Origin: Flammeovirga pacifica | GTDB taxonomy: Bacteria; Bacteroidota; Bacteroidia; Cytophagales; Flammeovirgaceae | Direction of reading: 5' to 3' | Assembly (NCBI RefSeq): GCF_000807855.2 | Contig: NZ_JRYR02000001.1 | Coordinates: forward strand, 4,306,045 to 4,370,044 | DNA length: 64,000 nt | Shown: piece by piece, positions 1 through 10,101 of the stretch | Layout of the letters: the number at the start of each line of letters is the position of its first letter | How positions within the stretch are numbered: position 1 is the stretch's first letter | Notes under the pieces: model-generated | Databases searched by the model: none | The model's input: the letters and a program-made list of their open reading frames with translations, nothing else | What the model was told of the DNA's origin: nothing | Made by a program: the position numbers and the translations under genes

Positions 1-1440
1 GTTACAGGCTTTGTAAATGCCTTTAGAAAATTAGCGGTTGATACTCTAAGTATTAGAGAAGGATCTGATCCAGCTGCTACAATTGAAGGAATCAAAAAAG
101 ACATGACTTTTAAAGGTCCTGGTGCTTGGATTCTTATTTTTTCAATTCTTATTGCCTCTATTGGTTTAAATGCCAACTCAACAGCAGTAATTATTGGGGC
201 CATGTTAATTTCTCCATTAATGGGACCTATTTTAGCAATTGGTACTGCTATTGGTATCAATGATTTGGAGATGATGCGAAGAGCTATTAAAAACCTTATG
301 GTGGCTGTCGTTATCAGTTTAATAACATCTACAATATATTTTTATCTGACTCCATTAAATATGGAGCAATCTGAGTTATTAGCCAGAACGAAACCTACCA
401 TTTTAGATGTTTTTGTTGCTATTCTTGGTGGTTTCTCTGGAATTATTGCAGGTTCAAGACGAGAGAAAAGTAATGTGATACCAGGTGTTGCTATTGCCAC
501 TGCATTAATGCCACCTTTATGTACTGCAGGTTTTGGTTTAGCTAATGGTATGTATCATTATTTCTTTGGTGCATTTTATTTATTTTTTATCAACTCTGTC
601 TTCATTACTTTATCAACGTACATTGTTGTAAAGTTTTTAAGGTTTCCTGTGAAAAGCTTTATTGATAGAAGAAAGTATAGAAAGTATCAGTTTTTCTTTT
701 CAATATTCATTGCTGTAGTAATTATGCCATCAGGGGTTATCTTTTATCAAATGATACAAGAAACTCGTTTTAAAATTGCCTCAGAAAAATTTATAAAAGA
801 GAACACTCAATTTAAAGGGAGTGAGTTGATCACCCAAAAGATTGTATATACGGATACATTGTCTACGATAGATCTTTACTATATGGGGGCTTTGATATCA
901 AAAGACATGGAATTCTACTTAAATGACAAGGTGAAAAGTTATGGTCTTACTGCAAAATTAGATGATTACTTCCCTATGACTAGGAAAACAAAAGTAAGAA
1001 TTCATCAGCAAAATGCTGGATCTGATTTTGATGAAGGAGATGCAACCAAAATGATGGAATCTTATACAAAAGATATACATATTAAGTTACTTAAAGATAT
1101 CTACACCAAAAATGAAAAGGTGATTGAGGATAAAGATGCTAAGATTAAAATATTAGAAAAAGAGATTTTTAATATGAATAAAATCAATGCAGATTCAATT
1201 CCTATTCATCAAATATCCAAAGAATTAAAAACTCTTTATCCTGAGGTTCACTCTTATGGTATATCAAAAGTGATGGTTCAAGAGTGGAAAGGAGATGCCT
1301 TAATAGTAAAGGAAAAACCTATTTGCTTTGTGAAATTGCCCAAAAGATTACCTAAGAAAAGAACTGTTTATATCGACGAATTCGAAAAGTGGATTAGAGT
1401 TCGATTGAATAATCAGAAAATTGATGTAAAAGAAATTTAA
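1..1440 (+). CDS. DUF389 family membrane protein (5' end outside window)
   Basis: The frame is open from base 1, so the gene starts upstream; the first ATG at 103 lies inside the conserved domain and is unlikely to be the true start. About seven hydrophobic segments fall in the first 240 codons, including the family's signature stretch with GAMLISPLMGP and ATALMPPLCTAG, which identifies DUF389 (TIGR00341-like). The last 200 or so residues are soluble, with a short charged coiled coil, and resemble the extracytoplasmic tail seen in Bacteroidota members. The family is a presumed inner-membrane protein of unknown function; no substrate can be inferred. The next gene starts 19 bases downstream, suggesting co-transcription. 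Confidence 0.85.
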   Translation, partial: VTGFVNAFRKLAVDTLSIREGSDPAATIEGIKKDMTFKGPGAWILIFSILIASIGLNANSTAVIIGAMLISPLMGPILAIGTAIGINDLEMMRRAIKNLMVAVVISLITSTIYFYLTPLNMEQSELLARTKPTILDVFVAILGGFSGIIAGSRREKSNVIPGVAIATALMPPLCTAGFGLANGMYHYFFGAFYLFFINSVFITLSTYIVVKFLRFPVKSFIDRRKYRKYQFFFSIFIAVVIMPSGVIFYQMIQETRFKIASEKFIKENTQFKGSELITQKIVYTDTLSTIDLYYMGALISKDMEFYLNDKVKSYGLTAKLDDYFPMTRKTKVRIHQQNAGSDFDEGDATKMMESYTKDIHIKLLKDIYTKNEKVIEDKDAKIKILEKEIFNMNKINADSIPIHQISKELKTLYPEVHSYGISKVMVQEWKGDALIVKEKPICFVKLPKRLPKKRTVYIDEFEKWIRVRLNNQKIDVKEI

Positions 1441-1459
1441 ATAAAGAAGAAGGAACTCA

Positions 1460-1861
1460 ATGAATAACTTTTTATTATCATTTATCACCCTGATGTTTTC
1501 TTTTTTTGTTGCTAAAGGAGTATCAGAAAAAGCCAACAAGAAGTTAGATGCAGAGAAAAGAGCAGAATTATTTGATATTTTTTCAAATAGTAAGCTGACG
1601 ATGATTACCACAGGAATACTTATAGCTAGCTTTTTTGTATCCTTAAAAATGGACATTTTAGACCCTGTTGTTATTTATTTTATTTACATGCTTTCCTTAT
1701 TAATTTTCATCTTATATAAGGTGATTGATGGGTATAAAAAGTTAAAAATGAATGACTTTCCTGTACTTTATATTAAATCCTTTTTGTTTGCCTCAGGGGT
1801 ACGCTTTCTAGGTTTATTTTCTTTTTGTTTATTAGTGTTGACAGATTTCATGTCACAATAA
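1460..1861 (+). CDS. hypothetical small membrane protein
   Basis: A protein of 133 residues that I do not recognise. Hydrophobic segments near residues 2-20, 48-65, 70-88 and 108-130 suggest four membrane spans, with a charged cytoplasmic stretch (KANKKLDAEKRAELF) after the first. It begins 19 bases after the DUF389 gene and is followed directly by a strong terminator, so it is probably the last gene of that operon. No signal cleavage site or catalytic motif is visible. An unrelated ORF on the other strand overlaps it and is judged to be a shadow. Confidence 0.65.
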   Translation: MNNFLLSFITLMFSFFVAKGVSEKANKKLDAEKRAELFDIFSNSKLTMITTGILIASFFVSLKMDILDPVVIYFIYMLSLLIFILYKVIDGYKKLKMNDFPVLYIKSFLFASGVRFLGLFSFCLLVLTDFMSQ

Positions 1862-1888
1862 TAAAGGATCATCTAGATTGTAAAGAAT

Positions 1889-1928
1889 AAAAAAGCTTCA
1901 TCATTTTAAAAATGATGAAGCTTTTTTT
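1889..1928 (+). terminator. bidirectional rho-independent terminator
   Basis: A long hairpin (arms around AAGCTTCATCATTTT and its complement) is flanked by A and T runs on both sides, so it can end both the DUF389 operon and the convergent gene whose stop codon is at 1927. Confidence 0.85.
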
Positions 1929-2451
1929 ACTTTTTCTGAGCCAACAGTTTCTCTTTATATTCAATCTGATTAATCATATAATCTTTATCTTTTTTATTAG
2001 CTACTATATGATAAACATTAGAAAAACGGTTATGTGATCGCGGCAATTCTTTATGAGGCTTAATCTTGATGGTCGAAGGGAAATGCCAAATAGAAAAATT
2101 AAGAGACAAGTATTTGATCATTTGTACATTGTCTTTCATCTCATAAAAATGTTCAAAAATTTCTGGTTTGTTAAATAGGTAAGCATACTCTTTTGACATC
2201 CAATAGAAGTAATCAGCCCAACTTTCTATAGGGTAGTATTCATTACCTGCCTTATAATAATCAAAGACCATATTACTATTAGACAGAGAATCACTTAAAG
2301 GTCCTCTTCCAATAATATGTGGTGACGCACTTTTTGAGAAAGCTTCATAGCTATTAAAATCATTGACATCAATTTCAATAATTTGAAAATTTTGAGCGTG
2401 AGTAAACGAAAATGTAGCTAATAATACAATGAGTGTAGATAGTAATCGCAT
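1927..2451 (-). CDS. hypothetical secreted protein
   Basis: A protein of 174 residues with a clear N-terminal signal peptide (MRLLSTL, hydrophobic core, cleavage after THA at about residue 19), so it is probably periplasmic or outer-membrane associated. The mature part is rich in aromatic residues and basic near the C-terminus. I see no lipobox, sorting domain or known motif. It stands alone between a shared terminator and the terminator of the upstream permease gene. Confidence 0.6.
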   Translation of the reverse strand: MRLLSTLIVLLATFSFTHAQNFQIIEIDVNDFNSYEAFSKSASPHIIGRGPLSDSLSNSNMVFDYYKAGNEYYPIESWADYFYWMSKEYAYLFNKPEIFEHFYEMKDNVQMIKYLSLNFSIWHFPSTIKIKPHKELPRSHNRFSNVYHIVANKKDKDYMINQIEYKEKLLAQKK

Positions 2452-2513
2452 GAGAAAATAGTATTAATATTCATTAACAATATCGAAAAAAAACATCAGT
2501 TTTAATAATAAAA

Positions 2514-2568
2514 TTCTAAAAAAAAAGAAAACATCCTATTGATAATGAATTCATTAGGATGTTTTCTT
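2514..2568 (-). terminator. terminator of the uracil permease gene
   Basis: Inverted repeat AAGAAAACATCCTA / TAGGATGTTTTCTT (2525-2538 and 2555-2568) followed on the minus strand by a run of ten or more T, about 50 bases after the permease stop. Confidence 0.85.
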
Positions 2569-2617
2569 GGGAATATATAATTCGATGGTGTTTAATGTTA
2601 TTTTTCTCAAGTACTAT

Positions 2618-3841
2618 TTAAATATCTTTTGGAAGTACTTTATTCAATAAAATACCAACAAACGCAGCAATACTTAAACCTGAAATATTGATATCATTCC
2701 ATACCGCAACTTCTTTAATACCAATTCCTAAAACAAAAATAAGAGCTGTAATAATTAAGTTTCGAGAGTGAGCAAAATCTAGTTTTGCAGAGATCAAGGT
2801 TCTAACTCCTACAGCAGCAATCATTCCGAAAAGAATAATAGAAATACCTCCCATTACAGGAACAGGGATAGTTTGTAGAATTGCACCTACTTTACCTACC
2901 AAACTTAAAATTATGGCAAACCCTGCTGCAATTCTTATAACTGAGGGATCATATACTTTAGTAACGGCTAATACACCTGTATTTTCTCCATATGTAGTGT
3001 TGGCAGGTCCACCAAAAAGTCCTGCAAACATTGTTGCTAAACCATCTCCTAACATTGTTCTGTGTATCCCTGGATTCTTTAAAAAATTTTTTCCAACAAC
3101 GGCTCCATTAGTTGTAATGTCTCCGATATGTTCTATAAATACAACTAAGGCAACAGGTGCAATAGCAAAGAAACCGGAAGCTGTAAATTTTGGTATCGTT
3201 AGTACTTGATCAATTACTTCTCCTGAAAAGCCAAACCAATGGGCATTAATTACAGGGTCAAAATTGACCATTCCCATAAAATAAGCAGATATATAGCCAA
3301 CAGTCACAGCAATTAATATGGGCATCATCTTAAAAAATGAATGCTGAACGATAGAAGAAACCACCATTGTGGAGATAACTATTAAAGCTATAATTAAGCT
3401 ATTGGTATCAAAAGTACCATCAGAATAACCAGCCATTTGTAACGCAACAGGACTTAATCGAAGTCCTATGACCATAATTGTAGGACCAATTACAATTGGA
3501 GGGAAAAAGGACTGAACACTTTTAACACCAAATTTTTTAATTACAGCAGCCATAATCACATAGATTAAACCAGCACCAATTATACCTCCTTTAACTTCAG
3601 CTAGACCTTCATGTTTTAATACAAAAGAGATGGCTCCAATAAAAGCAAAAGAAGAACCCAAGAATACAGGAACTATTTTTTTAGTAACAGAATGAAAAAT
3701 AAGTGTTCCCGCACCTGCAGCAAATAGTGCAATGAGGGGATGTAGGCCCGTTAGAAAAGGAACAAGAACTGTTGCTCCAAACATGGCTAAAACATGTTGT
3801 ATACCTAAGAGATATTTTGTTTTACCTGTGATCTTTTCCAT
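2618..3841 (-). CDS. uraA: uracil/xanthine permease (NCS2 family)
   Basis: An inner-membrane nucleobase symporter of 407 residues, usual for UraA/PyrP. The N-terminus carries the family stretches [18 protein letters not shown] and [12 protein letters not shown]. The two glutamates that contact uracil in E. coli UraA are represented in FIEHIGD and TYGENTGV. About twelve to fourteen membrane spans are predicted by eye. It is monocistronic, with its own terminator downstream and a 120-base leader upstream. Uracil rather than xanthine is the likely substrate because the motifs are closest to UraA, but substrate is inferred. Confidence 0.9.
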   Translation of the reverse strand: MEKITGKTKYLLGIQHVLAMFGATVLVPFLTGLHPLIALFAAGAGTLIFHSVTKKIVPVFLGSSFAFIGAISFVLKHEGLAEVKGGIIGAGLIYVIMAAVIKKFGVKSVQSFFPPIVIGPTIMVIGLRLSPVALQMAGYSDGTFDTNSLIIALIVISTMVVSSIVQHSFFKMMPILIAVTVGYISAYFMGMVNFDPVINAHWFGFSGEVIDQVLTIPKFTASGFFAIAPVALVVFIEHIGDITTNGAVVGKNFLKNPGIHRTMLGDGLATMFAGLFGGPANTTYGENTGVLAVTKVYDPSVIRIAAGFAIILSLVGKVGAILQTIPVPVMGGISIILFGMIAAVGVRTLISAKLDFAHSRNLIITALIFVLGIGIKEVAVWNDINISGLSIAAFVGILLNKVLPKDI

Positions 3842-3963
3842 GAAGATTATTGAATAATGAATTTTGGTAAAATTACCTTTTAGGTCTTTCTTATAAAGTG
3901 TCTAAAGTCAGTATTTGGATTTATTTTCTGATTATCAAGTAATTCTATTTATCATATGGCCAT

Positions 3964-4353
3964 TTAAAAAGCGATTTTCTTTTTCAGTAAACCAGTTTTT
4001 TCTAACCCAAAAGCGGTAATTCCACCTAATGTATAACTTACTATATCACTCCATAAAAATCCATGTCCTAGAATTAAACTACCTACAGTGGTATTCCTAA
4101 AAGCAATCAGCCAATCAAAAGAGAGTAATTGTTGACATTCTATCAAATAGCAAATAGAAACACTTATGAGGAATATGTATTTTGATGATTTATTCTTGAA
4201 TAGAAAAGCAACAATACAATAGAACATGACTGCATATAAAAAATCTCCTAGATAGGGATAAATAAGTTCAGGAATGTAACATGTTCTTGATAATAAACCC
4301 AAGCCTATTACACATAGAATATAGAAGAAATAAGTAAGTCGATGACGTGGCAT
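3964..4353 (-). CDS. DUF2809 family membrane protein
   Basis: A protein of 129 residues with four to five hydrophobic spans. The C-terminal half has the DUF2809 pattern: ECQQL in the third span, then FRNTTVGSLILGHGFLWSD, then a final TLGG span. The biochemical function of this family is unknown. It is the only gene between the permease and the phosphoesterase; 122 bases separate its stop from the permease start, so the two could be transcribed separately. Confidence 0.8.
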   Translation of the reverse strand: MPRHRLTYFFYILCVIGLGLLSRTCYIPELIYPYLGDFLYAVMFYCIVAFLFKNKSSKYIFLISVSICYLIECQQLLSFDWLIAFRNTTVGSLILGHGFLWSDIVSYTLGGITAFGLEKTGLLKKKIAF

Positions 4354-4451
4354 TTTAAAGTGATTTGATCAGTAACAAATTTAAAGAAGATAAAATTATG
4401 ATATCCTTTTTTCAATGGTAAAGAATTGATAGAAGAGGAGTCTATGAAAAT

Positions 4452-4493
4452 AAATAGGCACAACAATTATTAGAATAACTATTGTGCCTATTT
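4452..4493 (-). terminator. probable terminator of the metallophosphoesterase gene
   Basis: Perfect 12-base inverted repeat AAATAGGCACAA / TTGTGCCTATTT just after the stop codon; the T-tract on the minus strand is short and broken, so strength is uncertain. Confidence 0.55.
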
Positions 4494-4499
4494 CGATAT

Positions 4500-5762
4500 C
4501 TAAACATTCTTCTGCTTAGATCTCAATATAATCTCTGTGATCTCAGGGTCCATACCAATACGACCAGCGTAGGCATGGTAACCAAAGCCTCTATTGACAT
4601 ATAATTTTTGTTTGCCTTCTTCGTACAAACCTGCCCATCTTGGGTATCGGTATTGTACAGGACTCCATCTTATACCAGGAATTTCTATACCGAATTGCAT
4701 ACCATGTGTATGACCTGCCAGAGTAAGATCGATGTCTTTATGCTGTCTCACTTCAGCATCCCAGTGTGATGGGTCATGTGAAAGAAGAATCTTGAAAGGT
4801 ACATCATCACTTAAATTAGCTTTAGCAGCGTTAATATTTCCATATTGTGGGAAAGGAGGAAGCCCCCAGTTTTCAACGCCTACAATACCAAGTTTTTGAC
4901 CGTCTTTTTCAAGAACTCTATTTTCATTTAATAATAGGTCAAACCCAATGTCTTTATTAGCATTTTTTACATTATCTAAGTTGGCAACTTTTTCAGTTTG
5001 GCTGTTCCATTGTGCATAATCACCATAGTCGTGGTTTCCTAAAATAGAATACATACCATGTTTAGCTTTCAACTTTTTAAAGACTTCAATCCAACCATCT
5101 GTTTCAGAAGCATAGTTATTGACTAGGTCACCCGTAAAGAAAATAACATCAGGTTTTTTACTATTGATAAGGTCTACTGCTTTTTCCACAGATCCATGTC
5201 CTTTAGGAAAACTGCCAATATGGATATCTGAAATTTGAATCACTTTTAAACCATCGAATGCTGACGGGAGGTTATCAAATGATAACTCTTTTCTAATTAC
5301 TCTAAAGTTGAAACGCCCTTTACTATAGCCATAAGCAAAGGCACTTAAAGGAATTGTAGCCAAACCAGCGCCCATAAGTGTAAGAAACTTACCTCTACTC
5401 ATTCCTTCACCAGGAAAAGAAACTTTTGTCCCGAATGTTTTTGAAATTAAAAATAGGATATCATCCGCACCATGAAAGATATTGAATACCAATTTGGTGA
5501 CAAAAGACATTAAAATTAAGGCATTTATAGAGAAAATTATATTGGTATATTCGGGTAATCTAAATTTATCAAAGTTAAGGATTAGCCAAGCCAAAGCGGC
5601 ATATACACTAATGTTGAAAACCCAAAAACTACCTATGGATATTTGTCTGTATAATGGTCTAATATTTTCAGTAATTAATCGAATACCTTTAAATGCATAA
5701 AGATCGATAGCAATTACTAGGGAAATGAAAATTCCCATAAAAATCAGCAATCTGTTGTTCAT
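4500..5762 (-). CDS. membrane-anchored metallophosphoesterase (YkuE/YaeI type)
   Basis: A protein of 420 residues. The first 150 residues contain about four hydrophobic spans and a twin-basic-like stretch before a second hydrophobic segment. The rest is a calcineurin-like phosphoesterase with all metal-binding blocks in order: QISDIHIGS, FFTGDLVN, LGNHDYG, LLSHDP and LAGHTHGMQ. Relatives such as YaeI and YkuE act on phospholipids or related phosphodiesters at the outer face of the membrane; the substrate here is not determined. A short divergent region separates it from the DUF457 hydrolase on the same strand. Confidence 0.88.
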   Translation of the reverse strand: MNNRLLIFMGIFISLVIAIDLYAFKGIRLITENIRPLYRQISIGSFWVFNISVYAALAWLILNFDKFRLPEYTNIIFSINALILMSFVTKLVFNIFHGADDILFLISKTFGTKVSFPGEGMSRGKFLTLMGAGLATIPLSAFAYGYSKGRFNFRVIRKELSFDNLPSAFDGLKVIQISDIHIGSFPKGHGSVEKAVDLINSKKPDVIFFTGDLVNNYASETDGWIEVFKKLKAKHGMYSILGNHDYGDYAQWNSQTEKVANLDNVKNANKDIGFDLLLNENRVLEKDGQKLGIVGVENWGLPPFPQYGNINAAKANLSDDVPFKILLSHDPSHWDAEVRQHKDIDLTLAGHTHGMQFGIEIPGIRWSPVQYRYPRWAGLYEEGKQKLYVNRGFGYHAYAGRIGMDPEITEIILRSKQKNV

Positions 5763-5890
5763 CTTATTTTCTTTTTGATTGACACGTTCCGTTGTTGAAA
5801 CAACTATTGTGCAAAAAGGTTTTTGCTGACAGTTTGGCTGAATAGTGAGGGGAACTTAAGGTTTATGTCTATTTATCTGACTATTTGATA

Positions 5891-6949
5891 TTAAAAACCT
5901 TGATGTTTATGTCCGTATACTCTTTTGAAATACTGTATGAAATAATCCAACCCTTGTACTTTCTTATAGCTTTTTTGTGTGAATTTTTGAATCAACTTAG
6001 AAGGATTGTTCGGATCTTTTTCTAGTTTTATTTCATAGACAAAAACAATTTTTCCTTCTCCTTTACCTTTCCAACCATCAAAACTTCCAAAACGTAAATC
6101 GTTAATGTTATAAGTAACATCATCCACTTTTTCTACTGTATAGTAGCCTTTCGTAATCCATAAAAGATCTTTTAATTTTTCTGTTTGCTCTATTTCATTT
6201 AATATTTGATGATGTTTTGGTAAAGATTGGAAGTTGATTTTGGAATCTTTATCAAAAATAGAATAAAAGCCTGTATAGTATTGGTCGTTAGTATCGATAC
6301 TAGCAGACCAAAGAAATATATTTAAAGGAGTTGTTTTTACGATCATTCGTTGTTCATCAAAAGGAATATTCTGTTCTTTAAGTGAATCAACAAATTTGCT
6401 TTTAGCGTGTTGTTGTAGGATAAATCCACATAATAAATAGGAGGTACTGATAATGATCCCTATATAATTAACTATAACTCTTTTATGACTTGATTTAGGA
6501 AGTATCATTGCCCAAATCAAGAATATCATGAAAGGTAAGGTATAATGAGGGTCAACTACAAAAACTGAATAGGTGGCAAAACCATAATGACTAAACGGCC
6601 AAAATAATTGTGTTCCCCATGTAGTACAGGTATCTAATAAAGAGTGAGTAGTAAATCCTAGAAATACCAATAAAGTCCATTCTTTAAAGGTGTCTTTATT
6701 TTTGCCATTTAGTTTATAAAAAAGATAGCCAAAAATAGGAGAAACTAAGGCTTGTATAATCAAAGAATGAGTTATACTTCTGTGAAATTGAAGTTGTTGT
6801 ACTGCATCAAGAAATGAATTAGCCAATACATCTAAGTCTGGAATTGTACCAGCAATAGCTCCATACAAAGGGGCTTTATTTCCAATTTTCTTACCTAAAA
6901 CGGCTTCTCCAACAGCAGCTCCAAGAACAATTTGGGTGAGTGAGTCCAT
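5891..6949 (-). CDS. DUF457/YdjM-type membrane-bound metal-dependent hydrolase
   Basis: A protein of 352 residues starting with MDSLTQIVLGAAVGEA, the N-terminal signature of the YdjM/YbcI (DUF457) family. The metal-binding features are visible as GTIPDLDV and HRSITHS in the first 65 residues and a second histidine in GFTTHSLLDT. Four or five membrane spans fill residues 60-175, and the last 170 residues form a soluble domain. Family members are annotated as putative inner-membrane metal-dependent hydrolases, with the substrate unknown. No partner gene is adjacent. Confidence 0.85.
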   Translation of the reverse strand: MDSLTQIVLGAAVGEAVLGKKIGNKAPLYGAIAGTIPDLDVLANSFLDAVQQLQFHRSITHSLIIQALVSPIFGYLFYKLNGKNKDTFKEWTLLVFLGFTTHSLLDTCTTWGTQLFWPFSHYGFATYSVFVVDPHYTLPFMIFLIWAMILPKSSHKRVIVNYIGIIISTSYLLCGFILQQHAKSKFVDSLKEQNIPFDEQRMIVKTTPLNIFLWSASIDTNDQYYTGFYSIFDKDSKINFQSLPKHHQILNEIEQTEKLKDLLWITKGYYTVEKVDDVTYNINDLRFGSFDGWKGKGEGKIVFVYEIKLEKDPNNPSKLIQKFTQKSYKKVQGLDYFIQYFKRVYGHKHQGF

Positions 6950-7147
6950 TACCTTAGTTAAATAATATTAAATAATATAAGATTTAAATATGATTATTTT
7001 GATAACACATTGCACTTTAAAATAAGTGTAAATAGTGGATAAGTAATTGTATTATCCATAAATAATAAATAACAATATCTGTTTATACTTTTCATAAAAG
7101 TAATAAGAACAGGTCATTTTTTCAATCTAACTATATAACTATACATC

Positions 7148-7393
7148 ATGAAAATTCGTCACATTATCCTAGCAACAATTTTTTCTTTCACTGCAATCTC
7201 ATGTGCTCAAGAGGCAAAGCAAGAACAATCTGAAGAAGTAGCTGAGCAAGAGGTAGTAGAACAAGTAATTCAAGAAGAAGTAGCTGTAGCTTCTGATTCT
7301 ACTGCTTTAACTGCTGAAGTAGCAGAAGAAGAAGGAACTGAAAAAACTGCAGAAGAAGTAGTTGCAGAAGAAGCTCAACCAAAAGCTGAGTAA
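7148..7393 (+). CDS. small acidic lipoprotein, low complexity
   Basis: A protein of 81 residues. Residues 1-19 form a signal peptide that ends in a lipobox-like TAISC, so lipidation at Cys19 is likely. The mature part is almost entirely Glu, Ala, Val, Gln and Thr with repeats of the AEEVV/EEVA type and no aromatic residue; it should be highly acidic and disordered. It is monocistronic with a strong terminator. No function can be assigned. It could be a periplasmic or surface-anchored acidic tether, but that is speculation. Confidence 0.65.
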   Translation: MKIRHIILATIFSFTAISCAQEAKQEQSEEVAEQEVVEQVIQEEVAVASDSTALTAEVAEEEGTEKTAEEVVAEEAQPKAE

Positions 7394-7409
7394 TTATATT
7401 ACTCCTTTA

Positions 7410-7454
7410 AAAAAAATGCTGTACCCTTTATACAAAAGGATACAGCATTTTTTT
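7410..7454 (+). terminator. bidirectional terminator
   Basis: Hairpin with arms AAAAAATGCTGTA and TACAGCATTTTTT plus an inner CCTTT/AAAGG pair, T-rich on both sides, placed between the convergent lipoprotein and enoyl-CoA hydratase genes. Confidence 0.85.
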
Positions 7455-8236
7455 TACCATTGAATTTTTTCTTTGTTTAAAAATGCTGCTATGCCTTTTT
7501 TACAATCCTCTGTATTTCTCGCATTTGCATTTGCTGTTACAGCTTGATCTAAAGCCTCTTCTATTGGTAAATGCCAAGTCGAATGCACCAACTGTTTTGT
7601 ATTTGTTTTGGCTTCCATAGAGGTTTCTGAAATAATTTTTCTTGTAAATGCCATTACTTCATCTTCTAATACCTCTTCTTTACATATTCCATTAATTAAA
7701 CCGTAGTTTAGTGCTTTTTGTCCCTCAATAATTTGAGCAGACAACATGAGTTGTAAAGCTTTTCCTTCTCCTATTTTTCTGGTTAGAAAAATACTGACTA
7801 TGGCAGGGATAAAACCAATTTTAACTTCGGAATAGCTAAATTTTGTGTTTTCAGAGGCAAAAGCAAAATCGCATAACGTTGCCAAACCACAACCACCAGC
7901 AATAGCAGCACCATGTATTTGAGAGATAATTATCTTAGGGAATGTGTAGATTAAATAAAACAGATTTTTGAGTTGTTCAGAATCGGCCTTATTTTCTTCA
8001 AAAGTATTATTTTGAAGTTTTTGAATATATTGCAAATCAGCTCCTGCACAAAATACTTTACCGTTTCCTTTTAGGATAACAGATTTAACTTCTGAGTCCT
8101 CTTTTATATTTAAAAGAACCGAGGTTAATTCTTTGACCATTTGATCATTAAGGGCATTTCTTTTCTCTGGTCTGTTTAATTGGATTATACCAATTTGTTC
8201 TATTTTATTATATATAATAGTTTGGTAATCATTCAT
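7454..8236 (-). CDS. enoyl-CoA hydratase/isomerase family protein
   Basis: A crotonase-fold protein of about 260 residues. The oxyanion-hole segments are visible as FCAGADLQY and HGAAIAGGCGLA, and the strand NRPEKRNAL is typical of the family. I chose the ATG at 8236 (MNDYQTIIYNK) because the family starts there; an upstream in-frame ATG at 8293 would add 19 residues without homology. In place of the two catalytic glutamates of true hydratases, GFIPAIVS lacks the usual acid, so it may be an isomerase or a methylglutaconyl-CoA hydratase-like enzyme rather than a classical hydratase. It has no metabolic neighbours. Confidence 0.85.
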   Translation of the reverse strand: MNDYQTIIYNKIEQIGIIQLNRPEKRNALNDQMVKELTSVLLNIKEDSEVKSVILKGNGKVFCAGADLQYIQKLQNNTFEENKADSEQLKNLFYLIYTFPKIIISQIHGAAIAGGCGLATLCDFAFASENTKFSYSEVKIGFIPAIVSIFLTRKIGEGKALQLMLSAQIIEGQKALNYGLINGICKEEVLEDEVMAFTRKIISETSMEAKTNTKQLVHSTWHLPIEEALDQAVTANANARNTEDCKKGIAAFLNKEKIQW

Positions 8237-8363
8237 GTCTTTGAGTAAGTTTGAGTAGCTAATAATATAGCTAGAATCACTATAAAATGTCAATTATTTG
8301 AACCTATAATTTCTGTATTATAAATTCTTATGATTGGATATGTAAACATACTATACTATACAC

Positions 8364-10034
8364 ATGAAAACAGATATCCAAATTGCTCGTGAGACTGAAT
8401 TGAAGAAAATCAGAGAGATTGCTTCATCTGTTGGAATTTCGGAAGACGATTTAATACCTTTTGGTCATTATATGGCTAAAATACCTTATCAAGTAATTGA
8501 GGAGGATAAAACGAAAAAGAGTAAGCTTATTTTAGTTACTGCTATTACTCCAACTAGAGCAGGAATAGGAAAAACAACTACCTCTGTAGGATTAGCATTA
8601 GGACTTCAGAAATTAGGAAAAAATGCCATTCCCGCATTAAGAGAACCTTCTTTAGGAGTTTGTTTTGGAATGAAAGGAGGAGCTGCCGGTGGTGGTTATG
8701 CTCAAGTTTTACCAATGGAAGACATCAATTTACATTTTACAGGAGATTTTCATGCGATAACTTCTGCAAATAACATGATTTCAGCATTGGTAGATAATCA
8801 CCAACATTTTAACCGAGGAGAAGGTAAGCAGCTTAAAAATGTACTTTGGAGAAGAGTACTTGATGTAAACGATAGATCACTTCGTTCTGTCGTTACTGGA
8901 TTAGGTGGTTTTGTAAATGGAAAAGTATCAGAAGCAGGTTTTGATATTACACCAGCATCAGAATTAATGGCTATTTTATGTTTAGCTAAAAATAGAGAAG
9001 ACTTACAAGAAAGAGTAGGTAATATTTATTTAGGTTATGACTATGATAATGAGCCTGTTTATGTAAAAGATTTAGGCATTGAGGGATCAATTGCGGTCTT
9101 AATGAAGGATGCTATTCACCCTAACTTAGTACAAACTACAGAAAATTCACCTGCTTTTATACATGGTGGTCCATTTGCTAATATTGCTCATGGTTGTAAT
9201 TCTGTATTAGCCACTAAGATGAGTATGAATTATGCTGATTATACCATTACAGAAGCTGGTTTTGGGGCTGATTTAGGTGCTGAAAAATTCTTTAATATTA
9301 AATGTAGAGATGCAGGTTTAAATCCTGACTTAACGGTTATTGTTGCTACATCACAAGCTTTAAAGTTACATGGCGGAGTAGCTCTTGAAGATATAAAGGA
9401 ACCAAGTATAGAAGGCTTGAAAGCTGGACTACCCAACCTGAAGCGTCATATTGAAAATATGAAAAACTTTGGTCAAACAGTATTAGTTACCTTTAATAAA
9501 TATGCCTTTGATACAGATGAAGAAATGCATTTTGTATCGAATTGGTGTAAGGAACAAGGGGTAGAGTTTGCGATCAATAATAGTTTTGTAGAAGGAGGAG
9601 AAGGAGCAACAGAATTGGCTCAGAAAGTAGTTGATTTAATTGATACTAATCCATCTGGACCTTTAGAATTTACTTATGAATTAACAGATTCTATAGAAAC
9701 TAAATTAGAGAAAATTGCAAAAGAGGTTTATCGTGCTGATGGAATTAAATTAGATAATAAAGCTCGATTACAGTTAAATAGAATCAAACGCTATGGTTTG
9801 GATCATTTACCTGTTTGTATTGCTAAAACTCAAAGTTCGTTTACAGATAATGCTAAAATATTAAATGCTCCAGAAGGAGGGTATAATATTCATTTTGAGG
9901 AACTGATCATCAATTCAGGAGCAGGGTTTATTGTAGCTAGAGCAGGTAGTATAATGAGAATGCCCGGTTTACCAAAAGTACCACAAGCCAATAAAATAAA
10001 ATTTGTGGATGGTGAAATTGAAGGTTTATCATAA
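8364..10034 (+). CDS. fhs: formate--tetrahydrofolate ligase
   Basis: An enzyme of 556 residues, the normal family length, that makes 10-formyl-THF from formate, THF and ATP. The ATP-binding loop is present as [16 protein letters not shown] (about residues 60-78), followed by [20 protein letters not shown] and HFTGDFHAI, all diagnostic for this ligase. It is monocistronic and divergent from the enoyl-CoA hydratase gene. With metF at 33 kb and folE at 23 kb it indicates an active one-carbon pathway. The formate source is not evident here. Confidence 0.97.
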   Translation: MKTDIQIARETELKKIREIASSVGISEDDLIPFGHYMAKIPYQVIEEDKTKKSKLILVTAITPTRAGIGKTTTSVGLALGLQKLGKNAIPALREPSLGVCFGMKGGAAGGGYAQVLPMEDINLHFTGDFHAITSANNMISALVDNHQHFNRGEGKQLKNVLWRRVLDVNDRSLRSVVTGLGGFVNGKVSEAGFDITPASELMAILCLAKNREDLQERVGNIYLGYDYDNEPVYVKDLGIEGSIAVLMKDAIHPNLVQTTENSPAFIHGGPFANIAHGCNSVLATKMSMNYADYTITEAGFGADLGAEKFFNIKCRDAGLNPDLTVIVATSQALKLHGGVALEDIKEPSIEGLKAGLPNLKRHIENMKNFGQTVLVTFNKYAFDTDEEMHFVSNWCKEQGVEFAINNSFVEGGEGATELAQKVVDLIDTNPSGPLEFTYELTDSIETKLEKIAKEVYRADGIKLDNKARLQLNRIKRYGLDHLPVCIAKTQSSFTDNAKILNAPEGGYNIHFEELIINSGAGFIVARAGSIMRMPGLPKVPQANKIKFVDGEIEGLS

Positions 10035-10036
10035 AT

Positions 10037-10079
10037 AAAAAAATAAGGAGTAGCTACTATAGCCACTCCTTATTTTTTT
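10037..10079 (+). terminator. bidirectional terminator
   Basis: Arms AATAAGGAGT and ACTCCTTATT around a short loop, A-run before and T-run after, placed between convergent fhs and the TerD operon. Confidence 0.85.
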
Positions 10080-10101
10080 GATTTTAATACGATGTTTAAG
10101 A

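Noticed and set aside
1348-1656. 102-codon minus-strand frame over the small membrane-protein gene
   Set aside because: It is antisense to two genes that fit together as an operon, with no signal or homology of its own.
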